DNA of 8,863 nucleotides. It comes from Oribacterium sp. (GTDB lineage: Bacteria; Bacillota_A; Clostridia; Lachnospirales; Lachnospiraceae). The stretch lies in the NCBI GenBank assembly GCA_017940955.1, contig JAGAXP010000090.1:1-8863 (forward strand). Direction: 5' to 3'. The notes under the pieces are model-generated. The model had not been told where the DNA came from, made no database searches, and saw only the letters and a list, made by a program, of their open reading frames with translations. Shown here piece after piece: positions 1 to 4,418 of the stretch. The translations under genes were made by a program, and so were the position numbers. Position 1 is the stretch's first letter; every line of letters begins with the position of its first letter.

Positions 1-363
1 CACAGCTCCTCCCACATATCCCAGAACAAACATTACCACCAGTGATATTCCTGTAATTAACCCGGTATCATCTGTAATCATTAACAGCAGCAAACCGGCG
101 GAGTATATGACATTGGAGGCAATCAGCAGGTACTTTCTCCAGGTAGTGCTTAAAACTATCTTACGGCTGCCATAAAATGCTGCATAGCCCAGAACCATCA
201 TCAGTATTTTTATATAATACAGTGTTCCGCTCCAACCTATAAGGCTGTCTGTATAAATGCTGCAAGCCATCATATTAAGATGATATGCTGCAAATATAAA
301 AATCGATAATTTTTGTATACTTATACTCGTATCAGTTCTCATTTCCGGAATATCATTCTTCAT
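1..363 (-). CDS. N-terminal part of a polytopic membrane protein, possibly a LuxR-type regulator with a membrane domain (cut by window edge)
   Basis: The minus-strand frame is open from an ATG at 363 to the window edge, giving 121 residues and no stop. After a short polar N-terminus, hydrophobic stretches at about residues 17-37, 47-65, 78-96 and 101-121 suggest at least four membrane segments joined by short loops. A Shine-Dalgarno-like GAAGGA lies about 12 nt before the ATG, which supports this start. The sequence FVLGYVGGAV near the edge, and the general layout, resemble the membrane domain of LuxR-family regulators common in Lachnospiraceae and Eggerthellaceae, in which an MFS-like N-terminus precedes a C-terminal helix-turn-helix. 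The DNA-binding part would lie outside the window, so this is a guess; an unrelated transporter or sensor is equally allowed. It sits just downstream of the terminator in repeat copy 1 and so probably has its own promoter. Confidence 0.6.
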   Translation of the reverse strand, partial: MKNDIPEMRTDTSISIQKLSIFIFAAYHLNMMACSIYTDSLIGWSGTLYYIKILMMVLGYAAFYGSRKIVLSTTWRKYLLIASNVIYSAGLLLLMITDDTGLITGISLVVMFVLGYVGGAV

Positions 364-417
364 ACTTAAATGTGATCCTTCTTGATTTCATTTTCAGCAG
401 GCATGCTGTTAACCTCT

Positions 418-446
418 ATTGTACACCAGAATCCGTGAAGTTTTCA
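418..446 (-). promoter_or_regulatory. Weak candidate promoter for the left-edge membrane protein
   Basis: On the minus strand a TACAAT -10-like hexamer (418-423) lies 17 bp from a poor -35-like TGAAAA (441-446). It falls between the repeat-borne terminator and the membrane protein start, about 54 nt before the ATG. Only the -10 is convincing. Confidence 0.25.
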
Positions 447-450
447 GAAC

Positions 451-482
451 AAAAAAGAGAGATCAGATCACTCCGTTCCCTC
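451..482 (-). terminator. Rho-independent terminator in repeat copy 1
   Basis: On the minus strand GAGGGAAC pairs with GATCTCTC (7 of 8, including one G-T wobble and one mismatch) across a 10-nt loop, followed by TTTTTT at 456-451. It would end leftward transcription from the Phd/YefM-type antitoxin before the left-edge membrane gene. Confidence 0.6.
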
Positions 483-540
483 TTCATCCAGCTTGGTTTT
501 ACATCCTCAATGTACCTAAGAAATCAACAGACCCACAATT
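451..540. repeat. 90-bp direct repeat, copy 1 (left end of the toxin-antitoxin island)
   Basis: Positions 451-540 match 1699-1788 without gaps at 86 of 90 positions; differences are at 460, 461, 463 and 535 or next to it. Both copies have the same orientation. Read on the minus strand, each contains an identical stretch ending in codons for GSVDFLGTLRM and a stop, then a hairpin with a T tract. Similarity stops sharply on both sides. The element is therefore a mobile or duplicated 3'-end/terminator unit, not chance similarity. A shared terminator cassette, a relic of an IS transposase 3' end, or a duplicated target site of an inserted island would all give this picture. Confidence 0.9.
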
Positions 541-597
541 TTTCCCATAACCTTTGCTCATTGCGGAGTTAATTAGGGAGTATGTAATCTCACCCAT
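499..597 (-). pseudogene. 32-codon ORF at the expected toxin position; likely truncated toxin gene fused to the repeat
   Basis: An ATG at 597 starts 4 nt after the stop of the Phd/YefM-type antitoxin. An excellent Shine-Dalgarno AGGAGA at 610-605, inside the antitoxin's last codons, lies 7 nt before it. This is the usual layout of an antitoxin-toxin pair. The frame gives only 32 residues, starting MGEITYSLINSAMSKG. From about residue 20 it is encoded by the 90-bp repeat, ending in GSVDFLGTLRM and a TAA at 499-501. No RelE/ParE or YoeB fold can be formed at this length. The simplest reading is that the original toxin gene kept its start and ribosome site but lost the rest when the repeat arrived or recombined. 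A genuine tiny peptide gene is the alternative; the first residues are too few to name a toxin family. Confidence 0.5.
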
Positions 598-601
598 TTA
601 T

Positions 602-847
602 TTATCTCCTTAATCTCCCAAACACTTCATCATGAGTTAATCTCTCAGGATTTGTGGCTGCATACTCATCAGCTTCTGACAAAGCTTGTTCAACATTTTT
701 TGTCAACTTTGAATATGTCTCAATGCTCATAACCACCATAGAACCATAACCGTTCTTGGTTAAAAAAACAGGTTCGCCATCTTTTACGACATTCTCTATA
801 TCTGTGAATTTATTTCTTAGATCAGAAACAGGTCTTATATTAACCAT
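602..847 (-). CDS. Phd/YefM-family antitoxin, apparently without its partner toxin
   Basis: An 81-residue protein with the Phd/YefM N-terminal pattern: RPVSDLRNKF (residues 5-14), a conserved DGEPVFLTKNGYGSMVVMS segment (about 23-41) and the following YSKL helix. The C-terminal 35 residues are charged (SEADEYA..ERLTHDEVFGRLRR), as expected for the flexible toxin-binding tail. In the family the N-terminal domain dimerises and binds the operon's own promoter, while the tail blocks a RelE, YoeB or Doc toxin. An AGGAGG lies 5 nt before the ATG, which fixes the start. It is transcribed away from the relB-yoeB pair, and a palindrome overlapping its promoter suggests autoregulation. No intact toxin follows: the next ORF is 32 codons and runs into repeat copy 1. 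It may be an orphan antitoxin, or may act on the divergent YoeB. Confidence 0.85.
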   Translation of the reverse strand: MVNIRPVSDLRNKFTDIENVVKDGEPVFLTKNGYGSMVVMSIETYSKLTKNVEQALSEADEYAATNPERLTHDEVFGRLRR

Positions 848-875
848 ACATTCCTCCTGAAATTGTAACTTTGGA

Positions 876-904
876 TTATCATAAGTTTATCATTATTATG
901 ATAA
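876..904. promoter_or_regulatory. Probable operator of the Phd/YefM-type antitoxin
   Basis: TTATCAT-TATT-ATGATAA at 887-904 is a perfect 7-bp inverted repeat, and a third half-site TTATCAT lies at 876-882. It covers the -10 and part of the spacer of the antitoxin promoter. Phd/YefM proteins bind short palindromes in their own promoters, so autoregulation is the likely role. The assignment to this protein is inferred from position. Confidence 0.6.
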
Positions 905-912
905 TGCATCAA
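884..912 (-). promoter_or_regulatory. Candidate promoter of the Phd/YefM-type antitoxin
   Basis: On the minus strand TTGATG (912-907) and TAAACT (889-884) are separated by exactly 17 bp. The -35 matches 4 of 6 and the -10 is moderate. The start codon lies 36 bp downstream, and the operator palindrome lies between and over the two hexamers. Confidence 0.5.
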
Positions 913-1002
913 TCATGAAAACATTTTCAGCCAATAGGCCAATCTATGTTTTCTATATTTTTTCTAGAACGCTAATATGTATCCCTTTATTCATACATTG
1001 TA

Positions 1003-1031
1003 TTGATAATGTATTATTATAATGTTATAAT
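1003..1031 (+). promoter_or_regulatory. Promoter of the relB-yoeB operon
   Basis: TTGATA (1003-1008), a 17-bp spacer and a perfect TATAAT (1026-1031) form a strong sigma-A-type promoter 24 bp before the antitoxin ATG. A strong promoter damped by its own antitoxin is the usual design of these operons. Confidence 0.8.
1016..1031. promoter_or_regulatory. Palindromic operator over the relB-yoeB -10 box
   Basis: ATTATAA-TG-TTATAAT is a perfect 7-bp inverted repeat with a 2-bp centre, and its right arm contains the whole -10 hexamer. Binding here would block RNA polymerase directly. The RelB/DinJ ribbon-helix-helix antitoxin, alone or with YoeB, is the likely ligand by position. The region is AT-rich, so some symmetry could be chance, but exact overlap with the -10 argues against that. 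Confidence 0.55.
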
Positions 1032-1054
1032 CAATCAAAAGGAGGATTATTAAA

Positions 1055-1312
1055 ATGGCACAAGCAACATTAAGTATTCGAGTAGATAGCGAAGACAAAA
1101 AGAAATTTGAAAATTTTTGTTCCGAAACAGGAATGAATGTTTCTGTTGCGGTAAATATGTTCATGAAAAAGGTAATCAGAGAACAGAGAATACCCTTTGA
1201 AATAACCGCAGATCCTTTTTATAGCGATTCAAATATGGAACGTTTACGCAGAAATGCTGAAGAAATGAACAGAACCGGTGGAACTGTCCATGAGGTGAAC
1301 TTAGATGAATAA
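1055..1312 (+). CDS. RelB/DinJ-family ribbon-helix-helix antitoxin
   Basis: An 85-residue protein. Its N-terminus, ATLSIRVDSEDKKKFENFCSE, is the beta-strand plus first helix of a ribbon-helix-helix fold. GMNVSVAVNMFMKKVIREQRIPFEI follows as the second helix and the conserved RelB/DinJ continuation. The stretch DPFYSDSNMERLRRN and the acidic tail are the toxin-binding part. The protein would dimerise, bind the palindrome at 1016-1031 and neutralise the toxin encoded next. AAAGGAGG ends 9 nt before the ATG and fixes the start. It overlaps the toxin gene by 8 bp, so translation is probably coupled. The family is clear. The unusual feature is its partner: the toxin is YoeB-like, whereas the classical YoeB antitoxin is YefM-like. 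Confidence 0.9.
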   Translation: MAQATLSIRVDSEDKKKFENFCSETGMNVSVAVNMFMKKVIREQRIPFEITADPFYSDSNMERLRRNAEEMNRTGGTVHEVNLDE

Positions 1313-1568
1313 ATCATGGACCGATGATGCATGGGAGGATTTTGAATATTGGACGGAACAGGATAAAAAAACTTTACGTCAAATAAAAAAGCTCCTGAAA
1401 GATATTGATAGAAACGGCTATAAAGGTTTAGGTCATCCGGAACCTCTAACAGGAGATTTGGCCGGATATTGGAGCCGTCATATTGATGAGAAAAACCGAA
1501 TAGTATATAAAATCGAGGATAATACTGTAAAAATAATACAGTGTGGTTCTCATTACAGAGATAAGTAA
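1305..1568 (+). CDS. yoeB: YoeB/Txe-family mRNA interferase toxin
   Basis: An 87-residue protein matching YoeB along its length. It has the W-x-x-D-A-W-E-D-F-E-Y-W start (residues 5-16), KIKKLLKDI-like helices, G-x-G-x-PEPLTG-x-L-x-GYWSRHI (43-60), NRIVYKI (64-70) and the C-terminal SHYRDK. The catalytic set known from E. coli YoeB is present at the same numbers: Glu46, Arg65, His83 and Tyr84. The protein should therefore be an active ribosome-dependent endoribonuclease that cuts mRNA in the A site and arrests growth when free. Its ATG lies inside the antitoxin gene (8-bp overlap), with GAGGTG a few bases upstream, and a strong terminator follows directly. No frameshift or damage is seen, so the toxin must be held by the RelB/DinJ protein encoded before it, or by the divergent Phd/YefM-type antitoxin. 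Confidence 0.93.
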   Translation: MNKSWTDDAWEDFEYWTEQDKKTLRQIKKLLKDIDRNGYKGLGHPEPLTGDLAGYWSRHIDEKNRIVYKIEDNTVKIIQCGSHYRDK

Positions 1569-1608
1569 AAAGAGCAGCCGGCGTAGTAAAAAGGTTGGCT
1601 GCTCTTTT
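1568..1608 (+). terminator. Rho-independent terminator of the relB-yoeB operon
   Basis: AAAAGAGCAGCC (1568-1579) pairs perfectly over 12 bp with GGCTGCTCTTTT (1597-1608), with a 17-nt loop; the right arm ends in four T. It starts at the last base of the yoeB stop codon. The A-rich left arm means it could also work for leftward transcription. Confidence 0.85.
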
Positions 1609-1698
1609 GATAAATGCAGAATGTCAAATTGTATCATATTTGCATAGATAACGTTTTTTCACTCAAAAGTACCATTTAAAAGCCGTTTCCCGGACACC

Positions 1699-1730
1699 AA
1701 AAAAGAGGAAACAGATCACTCCGTTCCCTC
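1699..1730 (-). terminator. Rho-independent terminator in repeat copy 2 (rubrerythrin operon)
   Basis: On the minus strand GAGGGAAC pairs with GTTTCCTC over 8 bp (one G-T wobble) across a 10-nt loop, and TTTTTT follows at 1704-1699. It is the better of the two copies and fits the end of the leftward rubrerythrin transcript. Confidence 0.75.
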
Positions 1731-1788
1731 TTCATCCAGCTTGGTTTTACATCCTCAATGTACCTAAGAAATCAACAGACCCCCAATT
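1699..1788. repeat. 90-bp direct repeat, copy 2 (right end of the toxin-antitoxin island)
   Basis: Second copy of the element at 451-540 (86/90 identical). In transcription direction it begins inside the stop codon of the 43-aa membrane peptide gene (TAA at 1789-1787), so here it is the 3' untranslated region and terminator of the rubrerythrin operon. The 1158 bp between the two copies hold only toxin-antitoxin genes and their control sites. Confidence 0.9.
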
Positions 1789-1918
1789 ATCCACTGATTT
1801 CTTTCTGCTTGATATGTCTGTCCAGTAAGTAAAATCCCAGACATAAGACATATATGAAAACAGCATAGAAGAATGTAAATGCCATCAGCTGTCTTGTGAA
1901 ATCATTTTCTTTATCCAT
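1787..1918 (-). CDS. 43-aa single-span membrane peptide, downstream of rubrerythrin
   Basis: An ATG at 1918, 5 nt after the rubrerythrin stop, opens a 43-residue frame. A charged N-terminus (MDKENDFTRQ) is followed by one hydrophobic segment at about residues 11-32, rich in Phe, Tyr, Val and Leu, and a basic tail LDRHIKQKEISG. The composition is that of a one-pass membrane peptide, probably with the basic tail in the cytoplasm. There is no good Shine-Dalgarno close to the ATG, so expression would rely on coupling to rubrerythrin translation. The hydrophobic block with charged flanks, and the stop placed exactly at the start of the terminator repeat, argue that it is real. I do not recognise a family and assign no function. 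Confidence 0.5.
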   Translation of the reverse strand: MDKENDFTRQLMAFTFFYAVFIYVLCLGFYLLDRHIKQKEISG

Positions 1919-1923
1919 ATGCA

Positions 1924-2466
1924 TTAGCCGAAATATCTCTTGAGGAGACCTGCAAATGCCTTGCCGTGTCTTGCCTCATCGCGAGCCATTTCATGCACGG
2001 TGTCGTGGATAGCATCAAGGTTGAGCGCCTTTGCTCTCTTAGCAAGTTCTGTCTTGCCCTTGCAAGCGCCGTTCTCAGCCTTTGCACGAACTGTAAGGTT
2101 CTCCTTTGAGGATGGTGATACGCACTCGCCCAGAAGCTCTGCATACCTTGCTGCATGCTCTGCCTCTTCAAATGCAGCTGTTCTGTAATACTCACCGATC
2201 TCAGGATAGCCCTCACGGAAAGCTGCTCTTGACATAGCGAGATACATTCCAGCCTCTGTACACTCAGCCTTAAAATCAGCTCGAAGATCTTCCTTGATAT
2301 CTTCCGGAGCGTCAGCTGCTACGCCGATAACATGCTCTGCTGCCCATGTCTCTTCCCCTGCCTGCTCAACAAACTTTGATGCAGGAACTCCACATGTAGG
2401 GCACTTCTCAGGAGGTGTATCTCCCTCATGAACATATCCGCATACTGAACAAACCCATGTCTTCAT
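1924..2466 (-). CDS. Reverse rubrerythrin (N-terminal rubredoxin, C-terminal ferritin-like di-iron domain)
   Basis: A 180-residue protein. Residues 1-40 are a rubredoxin-like domain with CSVC (Cys6, Cys9) and CPTC (Cys22, Cys25), the Fe(Cys)4 site. Residues 45-180 are a ferritin-like four-helix domain with di-iron ligands: Glu68 in FKAEC, Glu101-x-x-His104 in EEAEH, and Glu164-x-x-His167 in DEARH. The rubredoxin domain precedes the di-iron domain, the reverse of classical rubrerythrin, as in the clostridial 'reverse rubrerythrin' peroxidases that reduce H2O2 and O2 with electrons from NADH-linked flavoproteins. It is a cytoplasmic oxidative-stress protein. I chose the ATG at 2466 because AAGGAGAG lies 8 nt before it; a longer frame up to 2538 has this ribosome site inside it and adds a charged stretch without family similarity. 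It heads a leftward operon with the 43-aa peptide. Confidence 0.93.
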   Translation of the reverse strand: MKTWVCSVCGYVHEGDTPPEKCPTCGVPASKFVEQAGEETWAAEHVIGVAADAPEDIKEDLRADFKAECTEAGMYLAMSRAAFREGYPEIGEYYRTAAFEEAEHAARYAELLGECVSPSSKENLTVRAKAENGACKGKTELAKRAKALNLDAIHDTVHEMARDEARHGKAFAGLLKRYFG

Positions 2467-2546
2467 TTTTCGTACTCTCCTTTTCTTTAGTTCATCGTTT
2501 CCGGTGTCCTCGGAAACTGATGTAATAACCGTTTTCAATTAATATC

Positions 2547-2575
2547 ACTCTACCCATATTTAATAGATTAGTCAA
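2547..2575 (-). promoter_or_regulatory. Candidate promoter of the rubrerythrin operon
   Basis: On the minus strand TTGACT (2575-2570) and TAGAGT (2552-2547) are 17 bp apart, matching 5 and 4 of 6 consensus bases. This leaves a leader of about 75 nt before the rubrerythrin ATG. I see no clear PerR-type palindrome in it. Confidence 0.5.
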
Positions 2576-2622
2576 TGATATAGTGAAAATATCTTTCATT
2601 ATTTTTTTAGCCAAAGATGTTT

Positions 2623-2640
2623 GTTTTGCCTAACTAAAAC
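2623..2640. promoter_or_regulatory. Imperfect palindrome between rubrerythrin and the ZIP transporter, candidate metal-regulator site
   Basis: GTTTTGCCTAACTAAAAC has perfect 5-bp outer arms (GTTTT/AAAAC) and a central TA. The GCCTAA core recalls MntR/DtxR-type boxes, though the inner positions are not symmetrical. A TATACT -10-like hexamer for rightward transcription follows directly at 2641-2646, so a bound repressor would sit over the ZIP promoter region; the matching -35 is poor. The identity of the regulator is inference. Confidence 0.35.
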
Positions 2641-2748
2641 TATACTGTATCTATTCACTTTTTCACTGTTGATTCAGACAGGTTAATAAAAATATCATGG
2701 ACAGAAATGCCCTGTATAAACTATCATTGAAGAAAGGAGCTAATGCCT

Positions 2749-3516
2749 ATGTGGAGTATAATCATTATCCCTTTTCTGGGAACAGCGCTGGGAGCTGCCA
2801 GTGTATTTTTGTTTAAAAAAGAGATGGGACAAACGATGCAGCGTGCCCTGACAGGATTTGCTTCAGGGGTTATGGTATCTGCATCCTTTTTCAGTCTCCT
2901 GCTTCCTGCTCTCGATCAGACTGAGGAAATGGGGAGACTTGGGTTTCTTCCTGTGTCTGTAGGATTTGGAATAGGAATGCTTTTCCTTCTTGTCATGGAT
3001 ATGGTTACACCTCATATGCACCTGGACAAATGCGAGGAAGGCCCACGAAGCGGACTTAAGAGAACAACCAAGCTTGTCCTTGCAGTCACTCTCCATAATC
3101 TTCCCGAAGGAATGGCTGTGGGAATAGTTTGTGCGGGATGGCTTTACGGAAACAGTACGATTTCATTTTCGGGAGCCCTGGCTCTGGCTATAGGTATCGC
3201 GATACAGAACTTTCCGGAAGGTGCGATAGTTTCTATGCCGCTTCTCAGCGAAGGCGTTCCCAAAGTCAAGACATTCCTGTATGGTGTTCTGTCCGGAATC
3301 GTTGAACCGATAGGTGCACTTCTGGTGATCGCCGCATCAGGATTTTTCATTCCTCTCATGCCCTATCTTCTGAGTTTTGCTGCGGGAGCTATGATATACG
3401 TTGTTGTAGAAGAGCTTATCCCCGAAATGTCCGAAGGTGAGCATTCAAACATAGGAACCATCGCTTTTGCTATGGGATTCATACTTATGATGGCACTGGA
3501 TGTGGGGCTTGGCTGA
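2749..3516 (+). CDS. ZIP-family divalent metal transporter
   Basis: A 255-residue integral membrane protein of the ZIP (ZupT/GufA-like) family, which moves Zn2+, and often Fe2+ or Mn2+, into the cytoplasm. About eight hydrophobic helices are visible. The metal-site motifs are HNLPEG (116-121) in the fourth helix, QNFPEG (153-158) in the fifth, and VEEL (220-223) in a later one. A short His/Asp/Cys loop, TPHMHLDKCEE, at about 87-97 is the usual variable metal-binding loop. The start at 2749 places AAGGAG 9 nt upstream; an in-frame ATG at 2743 would leave only 3 nt and add two residues. It is divergent from reverse rubrerythrin, suggesting metal supply linked to oxidative stress. The stop codon is the first three bases of a tandem repeat. 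The transported metal cannot be read from the sequence. Confidence 0.9.
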   Translation: MWSIIIIPFLGTALGAASVFLFKKEMGQTMQRALTGFASGVMVSASFFSLLLPALDQTEEMGRLGFLPVSVGFGIGMLFLLVMDMVTPHMHLDKCEEGPRSGLKRTTKLVLAVTLHNLPEGMAVGIVCAGWLYGNSTISFSGALALAIGIAIQNFPEGAIVSMPLLSEGVPKVKTFLYGVLSGIVEPIGALLVIAASGFFIPLMPYLLSFAAGAMIYVVVEELIPEMSEGEHSNIGTIAFAMGFILMMALDVGLG

Positions 3517-3590
3517 TTGATGTTTTCTATAGGCTTGATTGATTGACGGTTTTCTATAGGCTTCGTTGATTGATGTTTTCTTGGGTGGAT
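3514..3590. repeat. Tandem repeat, about 2.7 copies of a 26-27 bp unit at the ZIP gene end
   Basis: Units begin TGATTGA and continue through TTTTCTATAGGCTT: 3514-3539 (26 bp), 3540-3566 (27 bp) and a partial third at 3567-3590. The first unit starts with the ZIP stop codon. Length differences of one base between units look like slippage. No hairpin or T tract accompanies it. Confidence 0.8.
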
Positions 3591-3614
3591 TTTTTTCATT
3601 AACCGACTTATAAT
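3586..3614 (+). promoter_or_regulatory. Candidate promoter for rfbC
   Basis: A perfect TATAAT at 3609-3614 lies 17 bp after a weak -35-like TGGATT (3586-3591). It would give a leader of about 115 nt before the rfbC ATG, containing the hairpin at 3663-3700. The -10 is good and the -35 is not. Confidence 0.4.
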
Positions 3615-3662
3615 ATATGAGCATTTATGGGCTCAACTGACTGATGCCCGGTGTAAAAAGCC

Positions 3663-3700
3663 GGTCCTGAACATTATTCTTCAGGCATTCAGGAACGACC
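3663..3700. other. Hairpin in the ZIP-rfbC intergenic region
   Basis: TCCTGAA (3665-3671) pairs with TTCAGGA (3688-3694), extended by GG/CC across a bulge. No T tract follows on the plus strand. It may stabilise the ZIP 3' end or be a leader structure of rfbC. On the minus strand it is followed by a TTTTT run, but there is no leftward gene there to end. Confidence 0.4.
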
Positions 3701-3737
3701 ATAATTATACTTATTTCATAAAAATCAAGGAGTTGAA

Positions 3738-4346
3738 ATGGGACAGATTAAAGTTACCAAAGCACCTATCGAAGGCCTTTATGTAATCGAGCCAACCGTT
3801 CATGGCGACAGCCGCGGATACTTTGTAGAAACATATAATCAGAACGACATGCATGAAGCAGGTCTCGACATGGTTTTCGTTCAGGACAACCAGTCCATGT
3901 CCACCAAGGGCGTTCTTCGCGGACTTCACTTCCAGAAGCAGTTCCCTCAGGGCAAGCTTGTTCGCGTCATCAAGGGTTCAGTATATGATGTTGCAGTAGA
4001 CCTCCGTCAGGGTTCCAAAACCTATGGACAGTATTTCGGAGTTGAGCTCACAGAGGAGAACAAGAAGCAGTTCTACATTTCCGAAGGCTTCGCTCACGGC
4101 TTCCTGGTACTCTCCGATGTTGCCGAGTTCTGCTATAAGGTTACCGATTTCTATCATCCCGGAGACGAAGGCGGACTTGCCTGGAACGATCCCGAGATAA
4201 ACATTCAGTGGCCTCATCTCACAGGTGAGTACAAGGGTAATGCTTCTGCCGAAGGCTATGCCATGGACGACGGAACAGCCCTCAACCTTTCAGACAAGGA
4301 CCAGAAGTGGCTTGGTCTCAAGGACACCTTTAAGTTCAATGTATAA
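3738..4346 (+). CDS. rfbC: dTDP-4-dehydrorhamnose 3,5-epimerase (RmlC/RfbC)
   Basis: A 202-residue cupin enzyme that epimerises C3 and C5 of dTDP-4-keto-6-deoxyglucose, the third step of dTDP-L-rhamnose synthesis for cell-wall or surface polysaccharide. Visible signatures are DSRGYFVETY (24-33), RGLHFQ (61-66) with the catalytic His64, KLVRVIKGSVYDVAVDLR (73-90), PEGFAHG-type SEGFAHGF (115-122), FCYKVTDFY (131-139) with the active-site Tyr133, and WNDPEI-x-I-x-WP (149-159). LSDKD (184-188) provides the Asp paired with the His. It is slightly longer than the usual 180-190 residues. AAGGAG lies 5 nt before the ATG. Codons are strongly biased to C-ending and AAG forms, unlike the AT-rich toxin-antitoxin genes, which suggests high expression. 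No rfbA, rfbB or rfbD is nearby, so the gene is outside a rhamnose cluster in this window. Confidence 0.95.
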   Translation: MGQIKVTKAPIEGLYVIEPTVHGDSRGYFVETYNQNDMHEAGLDMVFVQDNQSMSTKGVLRGLHFQKQFPQGKLVRVIKGSVYDVAVDLRQGSKTYGQYFGVELTEENKKQFYISEGFAHGFLVLSDVAEFCYKVTDFYHPGDEGGLAWNDPEINIQWPHLTGEYKGNASAEGYAMDDGTALNLSDKDQKWLGLKDTFKFNV

Positions 4347-4353
4347 GCAGCTC

Positions 4354-4408
4354 TGCAGGAGTTGATGCCCGGGCAGTAGCCAAGTATCACTTACTTCATC
4401 AGCCTGCA
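4354..4408 (+). other. Structured rfbC-rluA intergenic region
   Basis: TGCAGG (4354-4359) pairs with CCTGCA (4403-4408), and TGATG (4363-4367) with CATCA (4397-4401), separated by a small internal loop. The apical part holds the palindrome GCCCGGGC (4367-4374). There is no T tract, so it is not a typical terminator. It fills almost the whole gap between the two genes and ends 10 nt before the rluA-like ATG. Confidence 0.45.
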
Positions 4409-4418
4409 AAGAAATCAT

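Noticed and set aside
372..572. 66-aa plus-strand ORF
   Set aside because: It lies across repeat copy 1, opposite the toxin stub and terminator, and shows no domain or ribosome site.
1446..1637. 63-aa minus-strand ORF opposite yoeB
   Set aside because: It overlaps the clearly conserved yoeB gene and its terminator; an antisense shadow.
451..1788. CRISPR array or classical insertion sequence
   Set aside because: Only two copies, 1.2 kb apart, with no terminal inverted repeats and no transposase gene between them.
2467..2538. 24-residue N-terminal extension of rubrerythrin
   Set aside because: The strong AAGGAGAG site lies inside it and the family begins at the [10 protein letters not shown] methionine.
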